This document shows, in pieces, positions 38,745 through 47,960 of a stretch of DNA of 64,000 bases. The notes beneath the pieces are model-generated. The model had not been told where the DNA came from, did not search any database, and saw nothing but the letters and a program-made list of their open reading frames with translations. A program made the translations under genes and the position numbers. Each line of letters begins with the position of its first letter. The stretch's first letter is position 1. This stretch comes from JBNJFY01 sp051747265 (GTDB lineage Bacteria; Bacteroidota; Rhodothermia; Balneolales; Balneolaceae), in the NCBI GenBank assembly GCA_051747265.1, contig JBNJFY010000002.1, positions 62,001-126,000 of the forward strand, given 5' to 3'.

Positions 38745-40100
38745 ATGAGTTTATCGCTTGATCACTTTACTATTCTTATAGATTGTACCTGGACTCAACC
38801 GGATTCTGTCTATCTGGAAAGATTGGAAAATGCGGGTGCGCGTGTTGAACTGATAATCCCTTCCGATCGCGAAGATGAATTTCCTAGTATAACCCATTCC
38901 CAACGTTACTATTCGGTTCCCGCTGATCGTTTGGATTCCTATGTTGATATCATTTCGGATACTCAGCGAGAATGGGTGTTATTGCTTCGCGGACAGGAAT
39001 CCTTTTCTATTGATGAATGGGAAAACACCGACGCGGAAATTACCTCTTCTACCAAATTTATCGAGGCTATCATTCATATTAAGCCCGAAAAATCAAGTCC
39101 GGTTCATCATCGGTTTGAAATCAGAGCAATACGCACGGACCTTGCCCGAGATCAGTTATCAAAATTTATTAACGGGAATCTTTACCCTCAGTTTATAGAG
39201 GATGATTGGAGCTCAGTAAGTAAAGAGGCCTTTAACATTCGCCGATCTATCCCCATAAGTGCTCAGATTAACTGGCCAGAATTTGAGGACTTTGAATTAG
39301 ATAACTGGGATTCAACTGATCTTTTATGGATCGGATATTATGCCTTAGAACAGGAGCGTAAAGACTTAGCTGCTTCAATTTTCAAAACGCTTCGCGGGCA
39401 ATATGTTTTTTCACATCGGGACCAACCGGCTGTAATCAACGGTTTAGCTCAGGTAGCATTCCAGAATCAACAATGGGACCAATGCCGTTCATTACTTGAT
39501 CAATCGCTGGAATTAAATGAACAGCAACAGCTTCCCCACTTGATTCGCTTTAACTTGGCCAGCAAACAGATGCGTTGGGAAGAAGCCTACCAGCAGCTGT
39601 ATACCTATTTGCAGGTCCTTGCGGAAGGAAGTCGGGTTAATCATGATGTGGTCATGCCCCTGGACCAGACCCACAAACTGTTAGCGGATACCGCGTATCA
39701 GGGCGGTCAACATGAGCGTGCGTTTGTTCATTATCAGGAAGTTTATCGCATACAAAACGAACTGGGTACCGAGCCCTCACCAGAAGTATTGGAACGTCTG
39801 CTTCTCTACTCAATTGAACTAGATGAGAAAGAGAAAGCAATTATGTATTTTCAACATCTTTACCATTCAGAGCTGGACAACGAACTGAACGATGAACAGT
39901 GGAATGTTATAGATAGACGTATTCAACTATTCGCGGGTAATGAATGGTTTGATTTTGTTGTAGCCCAGTACGAACGCTTATTTGAACATAATAAGAACCG
40001 ACCGTCAGCACTTCGACGACTGGTAGCAGCTCTGATTAAAAATGAGCAAATTGAACGTGCGCAATCATTGATTCATAAGTATAAAACTGTTATCTCATAG
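38745..40100 (+). CDS. TPR protein with a degenerate GT2-like N-terminus
   Basis: The 451-residue protein has C-terminal TPR-like repeats (about residues 190-450). The first 170 residues look like the GT2 domain of the preceding gene, but the region equivalent to WILQLDADEEL reads WVLLLRGQESF, without the metal-binding DxD. VHHRFEIRAIRTD similarly parallels MSHQLIRFFRND in the neighbour. It is probably a catalytically dead paralogue acting as partner or scaffold. The similarity is weak and was judged by eye. It starts 15 bases after the GT2 gene. Confidence 0.65.
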   Translation: MSLSLDHFTILIDCTWTQPDSVYLERLENAGARVELIIPSDREDEFPSITHSQRYYSVPADRLDSYVDIISDTQREWVLLLRGQESFSIDEWENTDAEITSSTKFIEAIIHIKPEKSSPVHHRFEIRAIRTDLARDQLSKFINGNLYPQFIEDDWSSVSKEAFNIRRSIPISAQINWPEFEDFELDNWDSTDLLWIGYYALEQERKDLAASIFKTLRGQYVFSHRDQPAVINGLAQVAFQNQQWDQCRSLLDQSLELNEQQQLPHLIRFNLASKQMRWEEAYQQLYTYLQVLAEGSRVNHDVVMPLDQTHKLLADTAYQGGQHERAFVHYQEVYRIQNELGTEPSPEVLERLLLYSIELDEKEKAIMYFQHLYHSELDNELNDEQWNVIDRRIQLFAGNEWFDFVVAQYERLFEHNKNRPSALRRLVAALIKNEQIERAQSLIHKYKTVIS

Positions 40101-40207
40101 CTTGTTACTTGTATAGGACCGTATCGCGATTATCTGCCTGTGGTCTGGCGGATATTCGGCACAACAATCCCATATATTCACACTAACTTTGAAAAGTACA
40201 GTATAGC

Positions 40208-40582
40208 ATGGCGAAAGAAGATCTTTTGTTTCTCGTAGTGGACGATTCCCCTACCATGCGGCGTATAATCAGTAATACCCTGGAACGAATTGGATATAAA
40301 AACTCCATTGAAGCTGCCAATGGCAAAGAAGCGCTTCAACAGTTGGAAGGGAATGAAATTCAATTCATTATTACGGATTGGAATATGCCGGTTATGAATG
40401 GGTTGGAATTTGTTACGGAAATCCGCAGCGATGATGATTACAAGGAGCTCCCCATTCTCATGATTACAACACGAGGGATGAAAGACGATGTGCTTCAAGC
40501 CGTACATGCAGGAGTGAATAACTACATCGTTAAACCCTTTACTCCCGAAACATTAGAAGCCAAAATTGGCAAGTTGCTTTAA
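40208..40582 (+). CDS. cheY: Chemotaxis response regulator CheY (CheZ-linked)
   Basis: This 124-residue single-domain receiver has the acid pair Asp12/Asp13 (VVDDSPTMRRI), phospho-acceptor Asp57 (IITDWNMPVMNG), Thr87 (MITTRG) and Lys109 (VKPF), numbered almost as in E. coli CheY. The phosphorylated form binds the motor switch. It is followed 58 bases later by cheZ, a phosphatase for CheY-P. A second CheY is encoded at 42967-43350. Confidence 0.94.
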   Translation: MAKEDLLFLVVDDSPTMRRIISNTLERIGYKNSIEAANGKEALQQLEGNEIQFIITDWNMPVMNGLEFVTEIRSDDDYKELPILMITTRGMKDDVLQAVHAGVNNYIVKPFTPETLEAKIGKLL

Positions 40583-40640
40583 CCCTGAATTGCTACTTCA
40601 GTCAACTTGTAATCCTGGAATTTAGCCAAATCTGTTCGGT

Positions 40641-41315
40641 ATGATAGAAAAAGACGATTACGAAGAAATATTATCCCGTATCAAACATATCAAAAGTCTG
40701 TTCGCTTTTGGTGAAGGGATCCTGCCATTCCTGGAAGAACTATTTGTGTTTCTTCGAGAGGTGACTCCCTTATTAAATGATGTCTCTGATTCCATCATGA
40801 ATACCACCGGACGCATGCCCGATGCGGCCATTGAGTTGGATGCAGCTGTTGAAGAGACCTCTGATGCCACGCATCGAATCATGGAAAGCGTAGAAACCAT
40901 TTTGAAGGAGTTGGATAAGCTGGAAGAATTAGAAGGCGATGATGCGGAAGTTTCTGAATCTTTGAGCGATATTCGTAATCGAACCGATTCGATCATGAAT
41001 GCCCTCCAGTTTCATGATATCGTATCACAAAAATTGGTACATGTTCGTCGTGTACTTGGCGAAATCCAGCAAAAGATGTTGCAACTATTCACTCGTGTTT
41101 ACGATCTGGATATCGACAAGGAAGTTCGCGAGAACATCCTATCCACTATGGGTGTAAATGTAGATGAGTTTGAACGCATCCTCCAATCCAAGATTGAGTT
41201 GGACGAACGTCTCACTGGGGATAAGCCGATGACGAAAAAAGAGCAGGAAAAGGAAGCGGAAGAAGAGACCTCACAGAAATTCGACCAAAGCGATATCGAT
41301 GATCTGTTTGGCTGA
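40641..41315 (+). CDS. cheZ: CheY-P phosphatase CheZ
   Basis: The 224-residue protein forms a long helical hairpin. The active-site helix MNALQFHDIVSQKLVHV contains the conserved Q-F-x-D-I with the catalytic Gln. The C-terminus FDQSDIDDLFG is the conserved CheY-binding peptide joined by a charged flexible linker. It dephosphorylates CheY-P. It pairs with the cheY gene just upstream. Confidence 0.92.
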   Translation: MIEKDDYEEILSRIKHIKSLFAFGEGILPFLEELFVFLREVTPLLNDVSDSIMNTTGRMPDAAIELDAAVEETSDATHRIMESVETILKELDKLEELEGDDAEVSESLSDIRNRTDSIMNALQFHDIVSQKLVHVRRVLGEIQQKMLQLFTRVYDLDIDKEVRENILSTMGVNVDEFERILQSKIELDERLTGDKPMTKKEQEKEAEEETSQKFDQSDIDDLFG

Positions 41316-41348
41316 TTAACTAACTCTACGCTATTTGGTTACAAACCT

Positions 41349-41378
41349 AAAAGCCTCATCAAATGATGGGGCTTTTTT
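41349..41378. terminator. Intrinsic terminator between cheZ and cheB
   Basis: AAAAGCCTCATC (41349-41360) pairs with GATGGGGCTTTT (41365-41376) with one G-U pair and an AAAT loop, followed by TTTTTT on the plus strand. The A-run on the other side allows function for the convergent cheB as well. Confidence 0.88.
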
Positions 41379-41410
41379 CTGTTACTGTTACCTATACCAA
41401 GAGGGGCAGA

Positions 41411-42481
41411 CTAATCGCGAAGTTCTTCAATAACTTCCATTAGTTTATCAGCCATATCATTGATATCCAGGTTAAAATCCACCGCCCCGCGTCGCAAAGC
41501 TTCTCGGGGCATACCGTAAACAACGGATGAGGCTTCATCTTGTGCCAAGGTGGTAGCGCCTGCTTTTTTCAGTTCCAACATTCCATCGGCGCCATCACTC
41601 CCCATACCGGTCAGGATAACTCCAATTGCGTTTTTGCCCGCACTACGAGCCACAGATTTAAACAGCACATCCACCGAAGGACGTTGATGATGCACCATGG
41701 GCCCATCTTTAATTTGAACATAGTATTCGGCCCCACTCCGTTTTAAAAGCATGTGATAATTTCCCGGAGCGATCAACACTCGTCCCAGCATCACACGATC
41801 TCCATCTTCGGCCTCTTTTACTTCCATTCGACAAAGAGAATTCAGACGGTCAGCAAAACTCGTCGTAAATTTAGGCGGCATGTGCTGGCATATAAGCGTT
41901 CCCGGACAATCAGCAGGCATATTCAACATGACCTGCTTGATGGCTTCGGTTCCGCCTGTGGAGGCCCCAATAGTGATAATTTTATCCGTTGAGACCCGCG
42001 TTTTCTTTGTTTTTGGGGCTTTCTTCTTTGATTGGGAAGGGCTGTCGATCTTATCTCGACTTTTATATCGATAGACTTCCTTTTTTTTGATATTTGCTTG
42101 TGAGGCGGCTCGAATTACATTGGCCAGCTGTAGGGACAACTCTCCAACGCTGTACGCTCCACCGGGCTTACACATAACTTCTACGGCGCCTGCATCTAAA
42201 GCTTCCAACGCCAGCTCACTTCCCTTTTCAGTCAGCGAGCTCACAATAATCACCGGCTTGGGAAAATACCGCATGATCTTTTTCAAAAACGTGATGCCAT
42301 CCATGCGTGGCATTTCTACATCCAATGTAATCACGTCCGGATCCAGCCGCACAATTTTATCCCTGGCTACATAGGGATCAATAGCGGTCCCTACCACCTG
42401 GATATCCGAATACTTGTTGAGTTCGTCCGTAAGTTTTTTACGAACAATAGCAGAATCATCTACAACAAATACCCGAATCAC
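41411..42481 (-). CDS. cheB: Chemotaxis methylesterase/glutamine deamidase CheB
   Basis: The 356-residue protein has an N-terminal receiver (FVVDDSAIVRK; VITLDVEMPRMDGITF), a Lys-rich linker (about residues 130-155), and the CheB catalytic domain with the Ser of IGASTGGTEAIKQV, the His of ICQHMPPKFTTSFADRL and the Asp of GMGSDGADGM. It removes methyl groups from receptors for adaptation. The start is GTG with a strong AAGGAG Shine-Dalgarno upstream. It is the last gene of the che operon. Confidence 0.96.
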   Translation of the reverse strand: MIRVFVVDDSAIVRKKLTDELNKYSDIQVVGTAIDPYVARDKIVRLDPDVITLDVEMPRMDGITFLKKIMRYFPKPVIIVSSLTEKGSELALEALDAGAVEVMCKPGGAYSVGELSLQLANVIRAASQANIKKKEVYRYKSRDKIDSPSQSKKKAPKTKKTRVSTDKIITIGASTGGTEAIKQVMLNMPADCPGTLICQHMPPKFTTSFADRLNSLCRMEVKEAEDGDRVMLGRVLIAPGNYHMLLKRSGAEYYVQIKDGPMVHHQRPSVDVLFKSVARSAGKNAIGVILTGMGSDGADGMLELKKAGATTLAQDEASSVVYGMPREALRRGAVDFNLDINDMADKLMEVIEELRD

Positions 42482-42530
42482 GATAACTCCTTCTTTTGAG
42501 ATCTAGATCTGCCCAAATTAATATTCGCTA

Positions 42531-42974
42531 CTATTCACGCTCTACCGGCATAATGCTCATCACATTTCCATCGGCGATGAAGTTCATACACCAAGCCACA
42601 GACTCCTGATCCCCCGACTTATCCGTAAATTCCGGGATGGATAGTTTGTACTCGTTATCGGGATCAATTTTGACCAACAAATTTCCACCAATAATATTGG
42701 CTGCTTCCTGGGCCATCGATTTCATGTGCTCCTCATCCACGGCATCGGGAGCCAAGCCCATGAAGTTAGAGGCCATTTCTCGCAACAACTCCTTATCCAT
42801 ATCAAAATGCAGCGCCTCATTGGTATGGAAATGGATTCGTACGCTCAGATGTTCATCTGAGACCGTACCCTCGGTTAGTTGCTCGCCCTCATCTCCCATG
42901 TCGGGAAAAATGAAGAACATATCGGTCATTATTTGATCAACTACTTCCAGTAAAACATCTTTGTAATTAGTCAT
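42531..42974 (-). CDS. cheX: CheX-type CheY-P phosphatase
   Basis: The 147-residue protein matches CheX: the phosphatase helix AQEAANIIGGNLL carries the conserved E-x-x-N pair of the CheC/CheX/FliY family. SVRIHFHTNEALHFDMDKELLREMASNFMG resembles the preceding strand-helix unit. Its start overlaps the end of the upstream cheY by 8 bases, suggesting that this CheY is its substrate. Confidence 0.82.
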   Translation of the reverse strand: MTNYKDVLLEVVDQIMTDMFFIFPDMGDEGEQLTEGTVSDEHLSVRIHFHTNEALHFDMDKELLREMASNFMGLAPDAVDEEHMKSMAQEAANIIGGNLLVKIDPDNEYKLSIPEFTDKSGDQESVAWCMNFIADGNVMSIMPVERE

Positions 42975-43350
42975 TGTAACCCAATACTCTTAAAACGTCG
43001 TTTCCGATTTCTTCCGGTTTAAAGGGTTTAGTAATGTAGTCGCTGGCTCCCAGTGATAACGCTTCTTTTACCACCTCATCCCGACCTTCTGTGGAAATCA
43101 CGATTACCGGTATCGAGCTTAACACTTCATCGCCTTTGAGCTCTTTGATATAGGTAATCCCATCCATCTCAGGCATATTGATATCTGTCAGGATGAGATC
43201 AATCCAATTATCGCGAGCTTGCTGTAGGCCTTCCTTACCATTACCCGCTTCATAAATCTCCCCAATATCAATACCCGAAATGCGAACCGTTTTTTTAATC
43301 ACTTGTCGCATGATTGGGGAATCGTCTACTATTAAGATATTGAACGCCAT
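42967..43350 (-). CDS. cheY: Chemotaxis response regulator CheY (CheX-linked)
   Basis: This 127-residue receiver has the acid pair Asp9/Asp10 (LIVDDSPIMRQV), phospho-acceptor Asp56 (LILTDINMPEMDG), a Ser/Thr at VISTEGR and Lys108 (YITKPF). It lies between cheD and cheX in the main che operon. A Shine-Dalgarno GAAGGA is visible before the ATG. It is the second CheY of the window and may serve the same or another output. Confidence 0.93.
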   Translation of the reverse strand: MAFNILIVDDSPIMRQVIKKTVRISGIDIGEIYEAGNGKEGLQQARDNWIDLILTDINMPEMDGITYIKELKGDEVLSSIPVIVISTEGRDEVVKEALSLGASDYITKPFKPEEIGNDVLRVLGYND

Positions 43351-43424
43351 AACTTTACGTCCTTCGTGTTATCAATCGCCAAATTGAATGTGAATTAACG
43401 TTATTTCTACCTATTCACCTGCAG

Positions 43425-43943
43425 CTAATCGCTGGCATCATAGGTAATTAGCTCATCTTTGTTTACATCTAGCAAAATCTCACCATTGGAAATATTGAGT
43501 CGAACCGTACGGTGCACTCGCCCCCCCACGTGTTCGTGCTTAATCAATACGCCCTCTTTCCAAATGATCTTTCTAAGTGCTACATAATTTCGCTTTCCAA
43601 TATTGAAATAATCTTCGTGGTCGAATACTTGAGCCCCCCCAAAGACACTTAAACTTAGGTTTCTCTGGTTGGCTCCCAGTTTATAACACTTCTTAAACAG
43701 GGCCGGCACTCCCGTATCGATATATTTGTAGGGATTAAATGCAATTGAATCTTTGGATAGCTTTTCCAATTTAGAGTCGGGTAACATGGCATGAAGCATT
43801 CCCCCAATCTGAGCTTTATGGTCATACAAAACCACAGCCAGACAGGAGCCCAGCGAATAGGTCACCAATAGATCTTCAGGGTTATCGCTAACGATCAGAT
43901 CAGCGATCCCCACTACTTTACGTTTTGCCACAGCTATACTCAT
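43425..43943 (-). CDS. cheD: Chemoreceptor glutamine deamidase CheD
   Basis: The 172-residue protein has the CheD catalytic residues Cys34 and His51 in YSLGSCLAVVLYD and GGMLHAMLP. SVFGGAQVF and NYVALRKIIWKEG are also family motifs. It deamidates receptor glutamines and in many bacteria binds CheC, which is not seen here; only CheX is present. It lies between cheR and cheY. Confidence 0.94.
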   Translation of the reverse strand: MSIAVAKRKVVGIADLIVSDNPEDLLVTYSLGSCLAVVLYDHKAQIGGMLHAMLPDSKLEKLSKDSIAFNPYKYIDTGVPALFKKCYKLGANQRNLSLSVFGGAQVFDHEDYFNIGKRNYVALRKIIWKEGVLIKHEHVGGRVHRTVRLNISNGEILLDVNKDELITYDASD

Positions 43944-43967
43944 TAATACCTAACTCTCAATATCAAA

Positions 43968-44801
43968 CTAAACATACTTGTAGATTGTGGGCTTCACCAT
44001 TTTGAAAGGATGTTCAATCATACTCAGGCTCTCGGAATGCCCACTGACAAAATAACCGCCATTATTTAGTTTTTCGGACAGACGCTTAACGACCTTTTGC
44101 TTGGTCTCATAATCGAAATAAATCATGACATTCCTACAAAAAATAACATCAAAATTTTCCTCACTTTCCAACTGCTTCAATAAATTGTGGCGTCGGAATT
44201 CAACGTATTGCTTCAGAATAGGCTTCACACGTACAAAATCTTCATATTTCCCACGTCCTCGTTGGAAATATTTCTTCTTTAAGTGCTCGGGCAGGGTCTC
44301 TATCTCTTCGATATCATAAATACCGCGACTGGCCTTATAGATAGCCTTGGTGGACAAATCAGAGGCAAAAATAGAAAACGTCTTATTCTGTAATTGATTG
44401 AAGTGTTCAGCCAGGGTTATGGCCATTGTATAGGGCTCCTCACCCGTTGAACAACCCGCGCTCCAAACTCGAAGATGGCGTTTACCGGAATTTGACTCAA
44501 AAATATCGGGAATTATATGGGAGGTCAGGGCATTGAAATGTTCTTCTTCCCGGAAGAAAAATGTATGATTGGTGCAAATCGCATCCACAACATCTACCAA
44601 CTCTTGTCCGGATGGATCCTTTTCCAAAATATCGAATAACTCCTGGAATCCATTAATCCCTCGCTTGCGCATTAACTTCCCGATTCGGGTCTGCACCAAA
44701 CAGCGTTTAGCCGGAGTTAGATTGATCCCTGCTTCCTTATAAATGAGTTTTTGAAAATACTCAAACTCCTCATCTGATATTTCGAAATGTCTAAATTCGA
44801 T
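43968..44801 (-). CDS. cheR: Chemotaxis receptor methyltransferase CheR (start codon non-canonical)
   Basis: The C-terminal SAM domain is clear: TNHTFFFREEEHF, WSAGCSTGEEPYTMAI, FDVIFCRNVMIYFDYETK. The first TTG (44699) would cut away part of the conserved N-terminal helical domain. The frame upstream continues with ISDEEFEYFQKLIYKEAGIN and LTPAKRC before LVQTRIGKLMRKRG, clearly CheR. No ATG, GTG or TTG exists in this stretch before a stop at 44850-44848. An ATC at 44801 (or ATT at 44804) right after AAGGAAGGG gives 277 residues, near the normal 280. The chosen start is tentative. Confidence 0.85.
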   Translation of the reverse strand: MEFRHFEISDEEFEYFQKLIYKEAGINLTPAKRCLVQTRIGKLMRKRGINGFQELFDILEKDPSGQELVDVVDAICTNHTFFFREEEHFNALTSHIIPDIFESNSGKRHLRVWSAGCSTGEEPYTMAITLAEHFNQLQNKTFSIFASDLSTKAIYKASRGIYDIEEIETLPEHLKKKYFQRGRGKYEDFVRVKPILKQYVEFRRHNLLKQLESEENFDVIFCRNVMIYFDYETKQKVVKRLSEKLNNGGYFVSGHSESLSMIEHPFKMVKPTIYKYV

Positions 44802-44915
44802 AATCCCTTCCTTAATAGAGTAATAATACGACAGACCCTGTTGGACCGTAAATTAATTAGAGCTTGCTATCTTGGGCAGATAAGGGAACTCTAATTAGCC
44901 AATTGTAACAGATGA

Positions 44916-45551
44916 TTACTCATCCAGATTTTGCACCAAAGAAAGTTGCTTACTGGTCAAAATCTTATCTATATCTAGTAGGGTAATGACTTTTTTATCT
45001 TTTTTGGCTAAACCGAGTATGAAATCGGTATCCAGGTCTACACCAAAAGCTGGGGTATCTTCTAAATCTTCCTGACCGACATTAATCACTTCTGATACCG
45101 CATCTACGACGATACCAATAAACTGAACATCATCTTCTTGGTGGACCTCTACGATTATGATGGGCGTGCGGTCATCATCTTCTTTCTTTTCTAAACCAAA
45201 ACGCTTTCGCAAATCAATAACCGGATGTACTTTTCCCCGCAAATTAATAACACCACGTACGAAGTTAGGAGTCCGCGGTACCTTGGTGACTTGCATCATA
45301 CCGATGATTTCCTTCACGCTAAGGATATATAAACCGTAATCCTCACCCGCTAACCGAAAAGTGATATATTTCCCCGGTTTGGCTTTGGTCGTCATCTGGC
45401 CCGCGGCTTTATCAGCCTCCTCAGTAGATGCCTGCAAGGCTTCTTCCTCGTCATCCTCCGCCGACTCAATCAGTTGGGGATCATTTTCAATTTCGTCTAA
45501 AAGCTCCTTCATCTCCGGAGTTATCTCATCTTTTTCTTCTTCACTCATCAC
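44916..45551 (-). CDS. cheW: Chemotaxis adaptor CheW with acidic N-terminal extension
   Basis: The 211-residue protein has an extra acidic stretch of about 60 residues (MMSEEEKDEITPEMKELLDE...) before a normal CheW domain: YITFRLAGEDYGLYILSVKEI, VPRTPNFVRGVINLRGKVHPVIDLRKRFG and GIVVDAVSEVI. CheW bridges receptors and CheA. It follows cheA in the operon. Confidence 0.94.
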   Translation of the reverse strand: MMSEEEKDEITPEMKELLDEIENDPQLIESAEDDEEEALQASTEEADKAAGQMTTKAKPGKYITFRLAGEDYGLYILSVKEIIGMMQVTKVPRTPNFVRGVINLRGKVHPVIDLRKRFGLEKKEDDDRTPIIIVEVHQEDDVQFIGIVVDAVSEVINVGQEDLEDTPAFGVDLDTDFILGLAKKDKKVITLLDIDKILTSKQLSLVQNLDE

Positions 45552-45623
45552 ACTTAAATCTTGCTACGAATTAATGGCTAGTATTCTGAACCGTGATTAT
45601 GAATTCAACAGATGATAAATCTT

Positions 45624-47957
45624 TTATCCACTGCCGCTTTTAAATGACATTTTTGACTTGGGTAATAATGTAGGAACATCAATGATTAATCCCACACTTC
45701 CATCAGACATTATTGCACCACCGGCCAAACCTTTGATTTTATTTAACCCCTCACCGAGTGATTTAATGACAATTTCCTGCTTGTCCATCATCTCATCCAC
45801 TAATAGAGCGGCTTCACGATTGTCGTTTTCGACGACAAATAAAATACCATCGGTTACATCTTGGACGGCATTATCGATGTCGAATATTTTATCCACGCGT
45901 AAGAGCGGCACTACTCGGTCGCGTAAAAATACAGTTTCACCCTTACCCGCGATTTTGTTATAACTTCCTTCAGGAGCAACCAAAGATTCTTTAATAGCGG
46001 TAGTGGGGATAATATATCGCTCGTCCCCAATGCGTACCACAACCCCATCGATAATTGCCAGGGTTAGTGGCAGACGTAGTGAGAAAGTAGTTCCTTTACC
46101 TTTCTTGGTCTTAATTTCAATGCTACCACGTAGGCGTTCTATCACTTTCTGCACCACATCCATACCTACCCCCCGTCCGGATACATCGGTAATATCATCC
46201 CGAGTGGAGAAACCTGATGTAAAGATCAAGTTCAGTATCTGAGATTCAGAAAGTTCTTCTTCTTCCGAGATCACTCCTTTGTTGATTGCTCGCTGCCTTA
46301 TTTTCTCAGCATCGATGCCACGACCGTCATCCGAGACCTCAATGACAACCAAGCCTCCTTTGTAATAGGCATTGAGTGCAATTTTACCGGTTTCGGGTTT
46401 GCCTGCCATGCGCCGTTCTTCGGGTGTTTCCAAGCCATGATCGCAGTTATTCCGAATCATATGTACCAGCGGCTCATACAACTCGTCCACCATATTACGG
46501 TCGATTTCGGTATCCTCACCATTGATTTCCAAAACGATCTTTTTCCCCGATTTGCGGGACAGATCGCGAACAATGCGGTGCATCTTTTGGAAGGTGTCTT
46601 TGATGGGAACCATGCGGAGCGACATGGATAAATCCTGCAGATTGGTGGTGATACGCTTCAGTTGTCCAATATCCTGTTGCAAGCGCTTGTTACCACTGCG
46701 CTGTATTTCCTCATTCTGCATGACCATGTTCTGGGTCACTACCAACTCACCCACCAGATCCAACAGCGTATCCATTTTTCCGGTGCTGACCCGAACCGAA
46801 CTCTCAATATTACCCAGCGCTTTAGACGCATCCGAAGGATCAAAGGAGCGTTGTTGCCCCCCTTTTTCTTTTTTAGATGCTTTAGTTTTAGTGGAGCCGT
46901 CTTTGGATTGGCTATCAGTGGATGAACCTGTTTTACGGTCGGAGCCAAAAGATTCGTTATTACGCACAGCCGCAATCATGTCCGCGAAATATTCCAGATC
47001 CAGCCCATGCGGAACATACTCCTCTTTCTTCTTGGATTCGGCCAAAGAACCGACCATCACTCGCAAGGCATCAATACCCTCAAATACTGCTTCCGCAATG
47101 TCTTCGTTAAACTCCAGCTCCCCTTTACGCGCATCATCAAGCAGGTTTTCATAACTGTGAGCCAACGCATTGACATCACTTAAGTTTAAAAATCCCGCCA
47201 CACCCTTAAGTGTGTGAAATGGTCGAAATATCGTGTCCACCAAACTCAGATCTTCAGGAGCCGCCTCCAATTCGATCAATCCATTTTCAATCATCTGAAG
47301 ATTTTCTTCAGATTCTTCAATGAACCCCTGCACCAACTCGGGATCCTCTTTCAAAGTTTGGGTGATTAATTCCGGATCATCACGCTCTTCGAAATAATCA
47401 TGAACCGAATCATCTAACTCTTCATCCAGATCTTCTTCCACCTGCCGGGCCAATTCTTCCTCATCAGTACGCTCTTGATCGTTATCTTGAGGCTCAGGCT
47501 CGGATTCAGTCTTTAACTCATCATCTTTCTCTGTAGGGGCAGCCTCCTCACGCGATACGGTTTGCCCATTTTCTTCCTCCTTCTGGGTCTCTTCCATAAC
47601 GATATGACCATTGGTATCAGACGAGTCCATAGTCACATCTTCCGTATCTGTTTGCTCGCTCTTTTCTTTCAGCTGTTGATCGCTTACCTGCTCCTTCTCC
47701 TGAACCGCAATTTGCAGTTGTTCTACAGCGGAGTTCAACTGCTCAATGCCAACATCCGCACTTTCGTATTCATCCAGGATGAGGCGTTCGGTAATGTTTC
47801 CAACCTGTTCAACGTACTCCTGAATCGCCTCCCCTTCGATTTCATTGACATATTTAAGAATTTCTCCCAATGCTTGAATATCATCAGGCTCCAGCATGAC
47901 AACCATGCTAGCAATCTTATTAATTAAATCGGCACTATCCCTGCTAATCGTCTGCAT
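45624..47957 (-). CDS. cheA: Chemotaxis sensor kinase CheA
   Basis: The 777-residue kinase has an unusual N-terminal part (1-200): a helical segment then a highly acidic linker. The Hpt domain follows with phospho-acceptor His248 in FRPFHTLKGVAGFL. Next are the P3 dimerisation helices (SVRVSTGKMDTLLDLVGELVVTQN), the P4 ATPase with N box HMIRNNCDHGLE, G1 VSDDGRGID and G2 GRGVGMDVV, and the P5 CheW-like domain. A separate P2 domain is not evident. It starts 3 bases after the NtrC-type gene. Confidence 0.96.
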   Translation of the reverse strand: MQTISRDSADLINKIASMVVMLEPDDIQALGEILKYVNEIEGEAIQEYVEQVGNITERLILDEYESADVGIEQLNSAVEQLQIAVQEKEQVSDQQLKEKSEQTDTEDVTMDSSDTNGHIVMEETQKEEENGQTVSREEAAPTEKDDELKTESEPEPQDNDQERTDEEELARQVEEDLDEELDDSVHDYFEERDDPELITQTLKEDPELVQGFIEESEENLQMIENGLIELEAAPEDLSLVDTIFRPFHTLKGVAGFLNLSDVNALAHSYENLLDDARKGELEFNEDIAEAVFEGIDALRVMVGSLAESKKKEEYVPHGLDLEYFADMIAAVRNNESFGSDRKTGSSTDSQSKDGSTKTKASKKEKGGQQRSFDPSDASKALGNIESSVRVSTGKMDTLLDLVGELVVTQNMVMQNEEIQRSGNKRLQQDIGQLKRITTNLQDLSMSLRMVPIKDTFQKMHRIVRDLSRKSGKKIVLEINGEDTEIDRNMVDELYEPLVHMIRNNCDHGLETPEERRMAGKPETGKIALNAYYKGGLVVIEVSDDGRGIDAEKIRQRAINKGVISEEEELSESQILNLIFTSGFSTRDDITDVSGRGVGMDVVQKVIERLRGSIEIKTKKGKGTTFSLRLPLTLAIIDGVVVRIGDERYIIPTTAIKESLVAPEGSYNKIAGKGETVFLRDRVVPLLRVDKIFDIDNAVQDVTDGILFVVENDNREAALLVDEMMDKQEIVIKSLGEGLNKIKGLAGGAIMSDGSVGLIIDVPTLLPKSKMSFKSGSG

Positions 47958-47960
47958 AAC

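Noticed and set aside
40160..40180. GG-N10-GC sigma-54-like spacing before cheY
   Set aside because: Only the GG and GC match; the rest of the consensus (CAC, TT) is absent.
46522..47154. 210-codon open frame antisense to cheA
   Set aside because: It is wholly inside the conserved cheA coding region on the other strand, with a composition explained by Asp/Glu-rich cheA codons.
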